DNA of 64,000 nt, from contig JACQEP010000009.1 in assembly GCA_016200485.1 (NCBI GenBank), positions 39,868 through 103,867 on the forward strand. The letters run 5' to 3'. The notes below the pieces were generated by a model that saw nothing but the letters and a program-made list of their open reading frames with translations, made no database searches and was not told the DNA's origin. Shown one piece after another: positions 35,725 through 44,374 of the stretch; positions within the stretch are counted from its first letter, which is position 1, and every line of letters starts with the position of its first letter. This stretch comes from Gammaproteobacteria bacterium (lineage in GTDB: Bacteria; Pseudomonadota; Gammaproteobacteria; Tenderiales; Tenderiaceae). A program made the translations under genes and the position numbers.

Positions 35725-36150
35725 GTGTTGTCCTCGGTAGACTGTAAATGTCTTATTTCTTCAATGGATGCCGTGCCTGAATATATAACGACATTTTGGC
35801 CCGAGGGTTAAGATCCTTTATTTCAAACATATTCATGCCATATCAATAGTGCGGAACTTTAACCCTGGATGTATTTGGGTATTCTAGCCCATTATAAAAC
35901 TCCATGTCTTGAGTTGTGCTGTCGTTGATCTTTCTTGCCTGGGAGCAGGAGAGGTTCAGGAGAGTCATGTAACTTCACTGGACATAGTTCTGCTGTTGTA
36001 TTGCGATTCGAGTCCGAACCCTAACGCAATCTCTAGTGCCAGCCCTTCAATGGGATGCCTGGTTTCGTAGCATAGCCTTGAAAACAGGGGTTTTTCCAAT
36101 TTTTTGCATGGATAAGATTTTGTCTCTATCTCGGAGTCCTTTGGCCGTAC
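35725..36150. other. 426-bp intergenic region upstream of the copper cluster
   Basis: I find no convincing gene, hairpin terminator or tRNA. The sequence is of mixed composition with short AT-rich patches. It probably holds the promoter for the copper cluster (36151-39767). Confidence 0.5.
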
Positions 36151-36279
36151 GTGACTCTAAACAAGATACAATATGAGAAGTATGCCAGCAGGCGCTGGAG
36201 GAAGATTCTGCATCATCGTATGGCGGACAAGCATTCTGTTGAGCCGGTTCCGATGCAATATGACCATATGGAGTATTAA
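36151..36279 (+). CDS. Possible small protein, 42 aa, leading the copper cluster
   Basis: Open frame from a GTG at 36151: start MTLNKIQYEKYASRRWRKIL, end HSVEPVPMQYDHMEY, TAA at 36277-36279. It is basic in the first half, with many His, Met and Tyr in the second (potential metal ligands). The GGAG at its 3' end serves as the ribosome binding site of the cytochrome gene 4 bases on. There is no good ribosome binding site before the GTG. It could also be the 3' remnant of a larger gene; treat as tentative. Confidence 0.35.
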   Translation: MTLNKIQYEKYASRRWRKILHHRMADKHSVEPVPMQYDHMEY

Positions 36280-36282
36280 ATA

Positions 36283-36753
36283 TTGAATCTCGCGAAGAGA
36301 GTTGGTTCCGCGTATTGCTTAATGGCTATAGCGCTCGTGTTGTCAGGGTGCGAGCGGCAACAAGGCCATGTGGTGGAAACCATGAGTGGCGCACCGATTG
36401 TGCGTCAGCATGATCCTGCCAAAGTGGTTGCAGGTGAGCAGGTCTATCGCCAGCACTGCGTACGTTGTCATGGTGAACATGGAGAGGGTGCACCACAGTG
36501 GCGGCAGGTGGGTGTGGATGGGAAATATCCGCCACCACCGTTGGATGGTAGTGGTCATGCCTGGCATCATCCGCGCCACTGGCTACAAGAAATGATTCAC
36601 GAAGGTAGTCCAGCAGGACAGGGTAATATGCCTGCTTGGAAGGATAAGCTGACAGATCAGGATATAGATGCTGTGGTCGAGTGGTTCCAGTCGACCTGGC
36701 CCGATCAGGTGTACGCCGTCTGGTTCGAGATGCAACAGAACACCCGGCGTTGA
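36283..36753 (+). CDS. Lipoprotein c-type cytochrome (single haem)
   Basis: 156 residues from a TTG at 36283, with GGAG 10 bases before. A lipoprotein signal ends in the lipobox LVLSGC (Cys at about residue 23), anchoring it to a membrane on the periplasmic side. One haem site CVRCHGEHGEGAP and a distal Met in GNMPAWKDKLTDQDIDAVVEWFQSTW, the class I cytochrome c pattern. The His- and Trp-rich GHAWHHPRHWLQEM is unusual. It starts the run with DUF302, copA and cupredoxin, suggesting a role in copper-linked electron transfer or in sensing the redox state of copper; this is inference. Confidence 0.88.
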   Translation: MNLAKRVGSAYCLMAIALVLSGCERQQGHVVETMSGAPIVRQHDPAKVVAGEQVYRQHCVRCHGEHGEGAPQWRQVGVDGKYPPPPLDGSGHAWHHPRHWLQEMIHEGSPAGQGNMPAWKDKLTDQDIDAVVEWFQSTWPDQVYAVWFEMQQNTRR

Positions 36754-36786
36754 GATACCTAATTCATTACATGAGGGGTGAGTTTA

Positions 36787-37176
36787 ATGTACGGATTTAG
36801 CGTGAATGTAAAGGGCAAGTTCGATGCAGCCATCGAACGAGTGACTGCCGAATTGCAGAAAGAAGGCTTTGGTGTGTTGACGGATATTGATGTCCAGGCA
36901 ACGATGAAAAAGAAGCTCAATATTGATCGTCGCCCTTACCGTATTTTAGGTGCCTGCAATCCGCCGCTGGCGCATCAGGCGATCGAGGCGGATCCGGATA
37001 TTGGCTTATTACTACCCTGTAATGTCGTTGTCCGCGAGGAAGCTGATGATTCAATCACCGTCGCCTTTATGGATCCAGAGGCGGTATTGAAGCTGGTGAA
37101 TAAACCGGGAGTTGCCGAATTAGCAGCAACAGTGCGGTCTAAACTGGAGCGGGTTCGCGATGCACTGCGTGGGTGA
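36787..37176 (+). CDS. DUF302 domain protein
   Basis: 129 residues from the ATG at 36787, after GAGGGGTGA. DUF302 landmarks: [53 protein letters not shown] and the C-terminal MDP. Structures of this family show a swapped beta-sheet dimer; no enzyme activity is assigned. Genes of this family often sit beside metal or sulfur genes. It ends 6 bases before copA, a tight coupling. Confidence 0.9.
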   Translation: MYGFSVNVKGKFDAAIERVTAELQKEGFGVLTDIDVQATMKKKLNIDRRPYRILGACNPPLAHQAIEADPDIGLLLPCNVVVREEADDSITVAFMDPEAVLKLVNKPGVAELAATVRSKLERVRDALRG

Positions 37177-37182
37177 TTTTTA

Positions 37183-39408
37183 ATGAGTAAGTCTGAGACG
37201 TTGCGTTTATCGATCGGTGGTATGAGCTGCGCAGGATGCGTGGCATCGGTCGAGAACGCGCTCAAGAACGTACCAGGAGTGAGCGAGGCGCATGTTAATT
37301 TCGCCGAGCATACCGCTGCGGTGACTGGAAGTGCTCCCGCCACCGTATTGATCAAGGCAGTGGTCGATGCCGGTTATGAAGCCAGTGAACTTAAAACGGC
37401 TGCCGATAGCGCCGTCAAAGAAGAGACGGAATTCGCTTATTACCGTAATTTATTGAAGCAGAGTGTTGCGGCGGCGGTGATCGGGGTGCCTTTGTTCTTG
37501 ATGGACACGCTGGGGGTAATGCCGCATGTCATGGATCATCAAGCATTTTGGGCGTCGGTTTCGCTCGTGACGCTATGGGTATTGTATTACTCAGGCGCAC
37601 GATTTTTCAGAGGGGCGTGGAAGGCATTTAAGGCGCATAACGCCAATATGGATACCTTGATTGCACTGGGTACGGGCTCGGCCTGGGTATATTCGACATT
37701 GATCGTAATCAATCCCGATTGGGTGCCCGAACAGGCGCAACATGTTTATTTCGAAGCCGCCGCCATCATTATTGCACTGATTAATCTGGGTTCGGCGTTG
37801 GAGATGCGCGCTCGTGGTAAGACTTCGGAGGCCATTAAACGCTTGATTGGCCTACAGCCAAAGACTGCGCGCGTGCTGCGTGACGGGCGCGAGCTGGATA
37901 TACCGATTGAAGAAATTGGCCTGGATGAAACGCTGCGGGTGCGGCCCGGTGAAAAGATCGCTGTGGATGGTGTGATTATCGATGGCCACTCCAATGTTGA
38001 TGAGTCTATGCTTACGGGCGAACCGATCCCGATTGAAAAACATGTTGGTGATCACGTAGTGGGTGGCACGCTCAATAAAAGTGGTAGTTTTTTGTTTCGT
38101 GCGACACACATCGGTAGTGATACCGCGCTGGCGCGTATCATTGAATTGGTCCGTCAGGCGCAAAACTCCAAACCGTCGATCGGACGGCTTGCCGATCGAA
38201 TTTCGGCGATCTTTGTGCCGACGGTATTGATTATCGCGATATTAACGTTTCTGGCTTGGTATAACTTCGGTCCCGAACCCAAAGTCGCCTATGTATTAGT
38301 AGCGACGATGACGGTGTTGATTATCGCCTGTCCGTGCGCCTTGGGATTGGCAACGCCCATTTCGATTATGGTCGGTGTTGGCAAGGCTGCGGAATTTGGC
38401 ATCTTGATTCGCAATGGCGAGGCCTTGCAGCGTGCGGGTCAGTTGACCACGATTGTGCTCGATAAAACGGGAACCGTGACCCAGGGGCGGCCTGCAGTGA
38501 CGGCTTTGATCCCTTTAGCGCACAGTAATGAAACAGAATTGTTGCAATATGCGGCCAGTTTGGAGTTGGGTTCGGAACATCCCTTGGCAGAGGCGATTGT
38601 CGAGGCTGCGCGTGAGCGTAATCTAACGCTGCATAACGCAGGACAATTTGCAGCCATCGCCGGACACGGCGTTGCCGGGCGTGTTCAGGAGCGCAATGTT
38701 TTGCTGGGTAATCGCAAACTAATGCTTGATCGCAAAATCGATATTTCGGTGCTGAGTAATGATATGGAACGGCTGGCAGCACAGGCGCAGACACCCATGT
38801 TCGTGGCGGTAGACGGACGTGCTATCGGTATTATCTCCGTAGCGGATCCTATCAAACCGGATTCCAAAGCCGCGATCGCACGCCTGCATGCGATTGGTAT
38901 CAAGGTGGTGATGTTGACGGGGGATAATCGGGCAACGGCCCAGGCAGTGGCTGCAGCGGTGGGCATCGATACCGTCATTGCCGAAGTATTACCTCAAGAT
39001 AAAACAAACCACATCGCCGCCTTGCAGCAACAGGGTGAAATTGTCGGCATGGTCGGCGATGGGATTAATGATGCGCCCGCGTTGGCGCGCGCCGACGTTG
39101 GACTGGCCATTGGTACCGGCACTGATGTGGCCATCGAGAGCGCGGATGTGACCTTAATGCGGGGTTCATTGCACGGTGTTGCGGATGCGATTGCCATCTC
39201 CCGTGCCACGATGCGCAATATCAAACAAAATCTCTTCGGTGCATTCATTTACAACTCATTGGGGATTCCCGTCGCGGCGGGGGTCTTGTACCCGATTTTT
39301 GGCTTGTTGCTGAACCCCATGATCGCCGGGGCGGCGATGGCCATGTCGTCGGTGACGGTGGTGAGTAATGCCAATCGCCTGCGCTGGTATCGGCCTCAGG
39401 AGGTCTGA
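37183..39408 (+). CDS. copA: Copper-translocating P1B-type ATPase CopA
   Basis: 741 residues. One N-terminal HMA domain with GMSCAGC (Cys16, Cys19), six or more membrane helices, the Cu-selective CPC motif (Cys383-Pro-Cys385), the phosphorylated DKTGT (Asp427), the [11 protein letters not shown] motif and [20 protein letters not shown]. It pumps Cu(I) from the cytoplasm to the periplasm, for detoxification or for cofactor loading of oxidases such as those at 42.7-46.8 kb. The TGA overlaps the ATG of the cupredoxin gene by one base. Confidence 0.97.
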   Translation: MSKSETLRLSIGGMSCAGCVASVENALKNVPGVSEAHVNFAEHTAAVTGSAPATVLIKAVVDAGYEASELKTAADSAVKEETEFAYYRNLLKQSVAAAVIGVPLFLMDTLGVMPHVMDHQAFWASVSLVTLWVLYYSGARFFRGAWKAFKAHNANMDTLIALGTGSAWVYSTLIVINPDWVPEQAQHVYFEAAAIIIALINLGSALEMRARGKTSEAIKRLIGLQPKTARVLRDGRELDIPIEEIGLDETLRVRPGEKIAVDGVIIDGHSNVDESMLTGEPIPIEKHVGDHVVGGTLNKSGSFLFRATHIGSDTALARIIELVRQAQNSKPSIGRLADRISAIFVPTVLIIAILTFLAWYNFGPEPKVAYVLVATMTVLIIACPCALGLATPISIMVGVGKAAEFGILIRNGEALQRAGQLTTIVLDKTGTVTQGRPAVTALIPLAHSNETELLQYAASLELGSEHPLAEAIVEAARERNLTLHNAGQFAAIAGHGVAGRVQERNVLLGNRKLMLDRKIDISVLSNDMERLAAQAQTPMFVAVDGRAIGIISVADPIKPDSKAAIARLHAIGIKVVMLTGDNRATAQAVAAAVGIDTVIAEVLPQDKTNHIAALQQQGEIVGMVGDGINDAPALARADVGLAIGTGTDVAIESADVTLMRGSLHGVADAIAISRATMRNIKQNLFGAFIYNSLGIPVAAGVLYPIFGLLLNPMIAGAAMAMSSVTVVSNANRLRWYRPQEV

Positions 39409-39767
39409 TGGCGTGGCTGGTCAACGGGCTGGGGCTGCTGCTGATCCTGTTTGTCATCGGCTGGTTTTGGGTGAACAAACCCCGGCTGCAACAAGCGCAG
39501 GCCGCCGCGGTGATTGAGATCATTGTCGATGGCGGTGTCTATGATCCAGCCCGGATTGAGGTGCCGCGTGGTCAGGCGACGACCTTGCGCTTTATTCGCC
39601 GTGATGCCTCACCTTGCGCCGAGAAAGTTATTTTCAATGGCTTGGGAGTGTCGGCTGAACTGCCGCTTGATGAGCCCCGGAATCTGGACGTTACGCCACC
39701 TCAGTCCGGCGAGTATGAGTTTACCTGCCAGATGGGGATGTACCGGGGTGTCTTGGTCGTCAAATAA
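39408..39767 (+). CDS. Membrane-anchored cupredoxin-domain protein
   Basis: 119 residues. One N-terminal membrane helix (GLGLLLILFVIGWFW) and a cupredoxin domain: IEIIVDGGVYDPARIEVPRG, RRDASPCAEKVIFNG and a ligand loop FTCQMGMYRGVLVV. Likely ligands are the two cysteines (SPC and TCQMG) and Met residues, as in the plastocyanin-like proteins often fused or linked to copper ATPases. It would receive copper at the periplasmic face. Overlaps copA by one base (ATGA arrangement). Confidence 0.88.
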   Translation: MAWLVNGLGLLLILFVIGWFWVNKPRLQQAQAAAVIEIIVDGGVYDPARIEVPRGQATTLRFIRRDASPCAEKVIFNGLGVSAELPLDEPRNLDVTPPQSGEYEFTCQMGMYRGVLVVK

Positions 39768-39801
39768 GAATCCAAACAGCATCGATTTCATTCCCGCCGC
39801 T

Positions 39802-39831
39802 CTGACAAAGCAAATCAGGCTTCGGTATAAT
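39802..39831 (+). promoter_or_regulatory. Sigma-70 promoter of sspA
   Basis: CTGACA (39802-39807), 18 bases, TATAAT (39826-39831); the ATG of sspA is 63 bases further on. Confidence 0.6.
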
Positions 39832-39893
39832 GTTCGGTTCCAGTGTCCCTAGGTTCAGGGGCGCGCAGGCAAACCCAGGTAGGAGAGATGTGA

Positions 39894-40520
39894 ATGGTGG
39901 CAGCCGCCGGTCGAAGGACAGTGATGACGCTGTATTCCGGTAATTCGTGCCCTTACAGCCACCGTGTACGGATTGTGTTGAAGGAAAAAAACGCAACCGT
40001 CGAGGTTGTCGGTTCTGACGATAATCACTTGCCGGAAGATATTATGGAGTTGAATCCGTACAACTCCTTTCCTACGTTAGTGGATCGGGAATTGGTGCTT
40101 TATCATTCTCCGGTCATCATGGAATATCTTGACGAACGGTTTCCCCAGCCCTCCTTGATGCCGGTGGATCCGATCGGCCGGGCGCAGACGCGCCTGCTAC
40201 TGTATCGCATCGAGCGGGATTGGTATGGATTGGTGAATGACCTCACCGGAAAAGATGCGGCCAAGGCCGACAAGGCACGCCGCATATTGCGCGACGAACT
40301 GACCTCAGTGGCCCCCATTTTTGATCATAAGCCGTATTTTATGAGTGATGAGTTATCACTGGTGGATTGCAGCCTGGCACCGTTGTTATGGCGGTTGCCA
40401 ATCTATGGTGTGGATTTGCCACCCCCCGCTCGCGCATTACTCAAATATGCAGACCGGATATTTAGTCGGGCAGCGTTTCGTGCCAGTTTGAGTGAGACAG
40501 AACGAGCGATGCGGGTTTGA
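39894..40520 (+). CDS. sspA: Stringent starvation protein A
   Basis: 208 residues, GST-like: N-terminal thioredoxin fold with LYSGNSCPYSHRVRIVLKEK and NPYNSFPTLVDRELVLYHSPVI, C-terminal helical domain with MSDELSLVDCSLAPLLWRLP. SspA binds RNA polymerase sigma-70 holoenzyme and supports stationary-phase and acid-stress expression. It lacks a catalytic GST tyrosine/serine. TAGGAGAG precedes the ATG. Followed by sspB, the usual pair. Confidence 0.97.
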   Translation: MVAAAGRRTVMTLYSGNSCPYSHRVRIVLKEKNATVEVVGSDDNHLPEDIMELNPYNSFPTLVDRELVLYHSPVIMEYLDERFPQPSLMPVDPIGRAQTRLLLYRIERDWYGLVNDLTGKDAAKADKARRILRDELTSVAPIFDHKPYFMSDELSLVDCSLAPLLWRLPIYGVDLPPPARALLKYADRIFSRAAFRASLSETERAMRV

Positions 40521-40559
40521 TTACAAATGCAAAGATAATGCAAAGATAAAGAGAAGCTA

Positions 40560-40949
40560 ATGATTTCATCACGCCCCTATTTGTTGCGAGCCATCTACGA
40601 CTGGATTATCGATAATGGTTTAACGCCATATGTCCTGGTCAATGCAGGGGCTGAAAACACCTCTGTACCGACACAATTTATTCAGGACGGTAAAATCATC
40701 CTCAACATTAGTTCGCAAGCTGTGCGCAATTTGCAAATGAATAATGATTGGGTGATGTTCAGCGCCCGCTTTAGTGGCACATCAATGGAAGTCAGTTTTC
40801 CGCCGCAAGCCGTAATGGCAATTTACGCCAAAGAGAACGGACGCGGCATGGTCTTCTCGGACGATGATGAAGGCGAGGGTGGTGATGAGCCGCCAGCGGC
40901 CGATGGTACGCCGAGCAAGGGGCGCCCCAGCTTGCGTGTTGTTAAGTAA
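40560..40949 (+). CDS. sspB: ClpXP specificity-enhancing factor SspB
   Basis: 129 residues. Substrate-binding domain ISSRPYLLRAIYDWIIDNGLTPYVLVNA and RNLQMNNDWVMFSARFSGTSMEVSFP, an acidic disordered linker (FSDDDEGEGGDEPP), and the ClpX-binding tail GRPSLRVVK. It delivers ssrA-tagged peptides to ClpXP. Same transcript as sspA. Confidence 0.97.
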   Translation: MISSRPYLLRAIYDWIIDNGLTPYVLVNAGAENTSVPTQFIQDGKIILNISSQAVRNLQMNNDWVMFSARFSGTSMEVSFPPQAVMAIYAKENGRGMVFSDDDEGEGGDEPPAADGTPSKGRPSLRVVK

Positions 40950-41195
40950 GCGTAAAATAAGCCAATTGTCTTCAAAATTTATCCTCAAACGATTGAGGGT
41001 AACGGCTGATATCTTTAGTCGTTTCCTCAGAAATCGCCATATAAACACAGTGGACTTTTAAAAAGTGAAGGTGTATTGTTCATGCACCAATTGAGTGTAT
41101 CGTTACGCTGTAAGTTGGAAATTTATTTAGGTACGCACTACTGAATGAAGTGCTTATCAGATTCGGATCAAGATCAAAAAAACGGAGACATCTAA

Positions 41196-41525
41196 ATGAA
41201 AATGACTCGTGTATTCAAGGGCGTGTTACCTGTTTTAGCTGCGGCTGGCTTGGTAATGGTAGCGCCTGCTAATGCGGCGGATGGTAAGGCTACCTTTGAG
41301 TCGGTATGCAAAATGTGTCATGGCGCTGGTGTTGGTGGCGCGCCGAAGTTTGGCGATAAGGCAGCATGGGCGCCGCGTATTGATCAGGGTATTGAGACGT
41401 TGAATGATCATGCTATTAAAGGATTCAAAGGCAAAGGATTAATGCCGCCGAAGGGTGGTCGTTCCAGCTTGTCTGATGATGATGTCAAGGCCGCTGTGCA
41501 ATATATGGTAGACGCAGCCAAGTAA
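41196..41525 (+). CDS. Periplasmic cytochrome c5
   Basis: 109 residues: signal peptide ending NAADG, one haem site CKMCHGAGVGGAPKFGD and the axial Met in GLMPPKGGRSSLSDDDVKAAVQYM. This is the cytochrome c5 family, small soluble electron carriers to terminal oxidases. CGGAGAC before the ATG. Monocistronic with a strong terminator; about 245 bases separate it from sspB. Confidence 0.95.
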   Translation: MKMTRVFKGVLPVLAAAGLVMVAPANAADGKATFESVCKMCHGAGVGGAPKFGDKAAWAPRIDQGIETLNDHAIKGFKGKGLMPPKGGRSSLSDDDVKAAVQYMVDAAK

Positions 41526-41546
41526 TTTTTACTGTTAGCTGCAAAA

Positions 41547-41578
41547 GAAGAGGAGGCCATTGGCCTCCTCTTCTTTTT
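41547..41578 (+). terminator. Terminator of the cytochrome c5 gene
   Basis: GAAGAGGAGGCC, ATT loop, GGCCTCCTCTTC, then TTTTT: a perfect 12-bp stem. Confidence 0.92.
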
Positions 41579-41627
41579 GCGGTTTCTTAAGTGAAAAGCG
41601 TGCTTAAGAATTCGAGTGGACAGATAC

Positions 41628-41655
41628 GTAGGGGCGATTCATGAATCGCCCCTAC
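41628..41655. repeat. Palindromic repeat, family B, copy 3
   Basis: Perfect 28-bp palindrome GTAGGGGCGATTCA/TGAATCGCCCCTAC between convergent genes. Followed at 41660-41695 by a T-rich stretch with two TTTGCGTTTA-like units (a motif partly seen at 1725-1755 in inverted form). Confidence 0.85.
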
Positions 41656-41695
41656 AAAAAATTTGCGTTTATTTGCGTTTTTTGCGGATAGATAC

Positions 41696-42364
41696 TTAAT
41701 TTTTTTTCGCCCAATCAAGCCAGGGCCGGACTGCCTCAGTAATTTCTTTGGGCGTACTGGTATGGCTCAATAGATTTCCCAGCGAGCCATCGGGCCGAAT
41801 AATAAAAATGTAACCGCCATGACCGATGCTATAGCCAAGTGCAGATGATGCGACAGCCTGCTTCTCGTAAGTAATCTTGAATTGATTGGCAACAGACGCA
41901 ATTTGTTCTTGTGTTCCGGTGAGGCCTAGTATGCGGTTGTGAAAATATCGTGCAAAGCTGCTGACTTTTTCGACATTGTCACGTTCAGGATCGAGCGTGA
42001 TGAACATGCCCTGTACTTTTTCCAATTCGCCAATCCCTTTGAGCAATCGAAACGCAGCAGCGATATTGCCTAATGTCTGCGGGCAGATGTCGGGGCAATG
42101 GGTATAGCCAAAAAACACCACGACCACCTTATTGCGATAGTCATGTAATGACGCAGCGCCATGAGCGCTCTGGAGGGTAAAGTCGCCGCCGATACCGGGA
42201 TAGTTCGTGGGCGGCAGCGGGCCGGGTGTCATCCAGCTAATGACCAATTTCACCGCCGAAGCCAGGATCAAACCGATGAGCAGTAGATAAATCCGCTTGT
42301 CCCAGGGGATGCGTTTCCGATTCGAGGGAAGGGGGGCGGTTTCACTTTCGCTGGTATTGATCAT
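41696..42364 (-). CDS. SCO1/SenC family copper chaperone
   Basis: 222 residues from the ATG at 42364 (GGAG 5 bases upstream). One membrane helix (IYLLLIGLILASAVKLVI), then a thioredoxin-fold domain with the copper motif GYTHCPDICPQTL (CxxxC) and the distal His in YSIGHGGYIFII. SCO proteins deliver copper to the CuA site of oxidase subunit II or act as thiol oxidoreductases in its assembly. Opposite orientation to the oxidase cluster that starts 403 bases away. Confidence 0.94.
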   Translation of the reverse strand: MINTSESETAPLPSNRKRIPWDKRIYLLLIGLILASAVKLVISWMTPGPLPPTNYPGIGGDFTLQSAHGAASLHDYRNKVVVVFFGYTHCPDICPQTLGNIAAAFRLLKGIGELEKVQGMFITLDPERDNVEKVSSFARYFHNRILGLTGTQEQIASVANQFKITYEKQAVASSALGYSIGHGGYIFIIRPDGSLGNLLSHTSTPKEITEAVRPWLDWAKKN

Positions 42365-42370
42365 AGCCAC

Positions 42371-42766
42371 TCCAAGAATTTTCTATTGACATTAATCCCA
42401 TAAATCTTACATGGACGATTCTGGTCTAGCCATGAATATTTGTAACCATATGTTTCTAATAAACTAATTTTCAGGATAAAAGTAGTAAACAAAATACATG
42501 ACTAAAATAGTCATGAATAGCCATACTATTGACATGGGTAATAAAAGAGTAGAACATTCATCCGTCGTCCACGTTCTAGCCGCATGGAACTTGTACAAAA
42601 GTAATTTCCGAGGTGCATATGCGTATAAATAATAAAAAATTATGCCATTTATCAGTTCTGCATCCTTTGCTCAAGCTATAGTTTATTTGTCCTGAGTCAG
42701 CGAGATTTGGCGCCAGGTTCCGTACTTTTTTAATTTTGATTTTCAAGCGTAAGGAGGGAGTAGTCA
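42371..42766. other. Divergent promoter region, sco / oxidase cluster
   Basis: About 395 AT-rich bases, no gene. It contains TTGACA at 42529-42534 and a perfect palindrome at 42497-42515. It must carry promoters for the oxidase operon and the minus-strand sco gene. Confidence 0.55.
42497..42515. promoter_or_regulatory. Perfect palindrome, candidate operator
   Basis: CATGACTA-AAA-TAGTCATG, an 8-bp dyad with a 3-base centre in the sco/oxidase divergent region. The regulator is unknown. Confidence 0.4.
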
Positions 42767-43510
42767 ATGAGTGCTAATCACGATGCGGCCCACTGGCATT
42801 ACGAACCCTGGCCATTGATGGTTGGGTTTGGTGCGGGTTTGTTTTTGCCATGGGCCTTCATGTTTCAGTTCGTTTACCACCAGGGATTGTTTGCGGTCAT
42901 CGCCTTAACGCTGGCCTTGCTGTTGCTGGTCATCGGCGGCTTTGGCTGGGTCGGCGCTACGGTGGGTGTGGTTCATGACGAGGGCTGGAGTCCCTCGGCG
43001 ATGTTGATGTTCATCTTCACCGAAGTCATGACCATCCTGGGCTTGTTGGCAACTTACTGGACAATGCGTCTTGAAGCACCGGTATGGCCACCCGCAGGAA
43101 CCCCGGAGATTTCTGCTCCCTTCATGGCGACAATTCTGTTGCTTGTTTCCAGCGTGACCATCGGTATTGCACGCAAGAAAGAAATGCAGGGTGACGCCAA
43201 AGGCTTTGCCAGCATGACACTGGTATCGATGGTGATCTGGGTCTTGTTTGCGGTGATGACGGCAAGCATGTGGAGCCATTTGGGTTCCCAAGGCTTCAAC
43301 ATCGGAACCAACTCCTACGCCACCGCGCTTTATGGCATGACCGGTATTCACTTTGCGCACATCGTGTTTGGTTTGCTGATCATGTTGTTGGCAGTGCCGC
43401 CCGCGTTGAAAGGGAATCTAAGTCCTTCCTATGCGCGTTCAATGACGATGTATGTGCATTTCGTCAACGTGCTGGGTATATGGGTGTTGTTGCAGATTTT
43501 TATTTGGTAA
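42767..43510 (+). CDS. Heme-copper oxidase subunit III
   Basis: 247 residues, seven hydrophobic segments, beginning MSANHDAAHWHYEPWPLMVG. COX3 features: EDEGWSP-type loop (GVVHDEGWSPSAMLMFIFTEVM), the ATYWTMRLE stretch, and the C-terminal GMTGIHFAHIVFGLL...YVHFVNVLGIWV with conserved His pairs. Subunit III stabilises the active site and helps proton uptake. It is the first gene of the oxidase cluster with AAGGAGGGAG before its start, an arrangement in which III precedes SCO, II and I, unlike the usual II-I-XI-III order. Confidence 0.92.
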   Translation: MSANHDAAHWHYEPWPLMVGFGAGLFLPWAFMFQFVYHQGLFAVIALTLALLLLVIGGFGWVGATVGVVHDEGWSPSAMLMFIFTEVMTILGLLATYWTMRLEAPVWPPAGTPEISAPFMATILLLVSSVTIGIARKKEMQGDAKGFASMTLVSMVIWVLFAVMTASMWSHLGSQGFNIGTNSYATALYGMTGIHFAHIVFGLLIMLLAVPPALKGNLSPSYARSMTMYVHFVNVLGIWVLLQIFIW

Positions 43511-43531
43511 TTGGATCGCGAGGCTTACGCC

Positions 43532-44374
43532 ATGTTGTTGAGCAGGGATTCAGTGAAACAAAACTGCCTGGTTCAAGCCGGATTGTTGGCTTGCGCCATG
43601 ATGGTAGGTGTTGAATCGGCGCAGGCAGCCTATGGCAAGATTCCTAATTCGACGGTGGATTCGTCGATCATGAAGATCGATGAGGACAAATTCCTGGGTG
43701 TGTCAGTGGCGCGTGATTATGCGCTTCAGGACTCTAATGGCAAAGAATTGCGGTTGGGTGACCTGATGGATAAGCCGCTGATCCTGGTGTTGTCGTACTA
43801 CAGTTGCGATGGCGCCTGCCCGGCGATCAATGATTCGCTGCGGACCACACTCAAGGGCGTGTCCAGCTGGAAGTTGGGCCAGGATTATCGTGTGCTTACC
43901 GTGTCATTTGACAAAAATGATACGCAAGAAAATCTGGAAATGTTTGTGCATCATGCCGGATTTCACGATGGCCTGCCGCAGGGCTGGACCATGGCCCGCT
44001 TCAAGAATCCCAGTGACATCGAACGTCTGACGGGCTCTGTAGGCTTCAAGTTCTTCTGGGAGCCAAGGGATCGCGTATTTCTCCATCCGGCAGCTTTTCT
44101 TGTGGTATCGCCGGATGCCAGGGTTACGCGCTTTCTCTATGCAGGCTCAATTCAAGCGTCAGATATAGGAATCTCGATTACCAAAGCTTATGGCAGCGAA
44201 TTGTCGGCATCGAACATGGTGAATTTCATGATGAGTGCTTGTTATAGCTACAACTATCATGATGGCAAATACACCTTGAATTACCCGATGTTTATCGCAG
44301 TCGGTGCCTTAGGGCTGGGCGTAACTTCGCTGGTCGGCGGATCAATTCTCATGAAACGGAGGGAAAAAAAGTGA
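43532..44374 (+). CDS. SCO-like copper chaperone with C-terminal membrane helix
   Basis: 280 residues from the ATG at 43532 (GAGG 8 bases before). Signal-like N-terminus (LVQAGLLACAMMVGVESAQA), a thioredoxin-fold domain with YYSCDGACPAINDSL (CxxxC, Cys-Asp-Gly-Ala-Cys), a distal His in VFLHPAAFLVV, and a C-terminal helix (MFIAVGALGLGVTSLVGGSIL). It differs from the SCO at 41696 in motif wording, length and topology. Its place inside the oxidase operon suggests it loads this enzyme's CuA. It overlaps subunit II by 4 bases. Confidence 0.88.
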   Translation: MLLSRDSVKQNCLVQAGLLACAMMVGVESAQAAYGKIPNSTVDSSIMKIDEDKFLGVSVARDYALQDSNGKELRLGDLMDKPLILVLSYYSCDGACPAINDSLRTTLKGVSSWKLGQDYRVLTVSFDKNDTQENLEMFVHHAGFHDGLPQGWTMARFKNPSDIERLTGSVGFKFFWEPRDRVFLHPAAFLVVSPDARVTRFLYAGSIQASDIGISITKAYGSELSASNMVNFMMSACYSYNYHDGKYTLNYPMFIAVGALGLGVTSLVGGSILMKRREKK

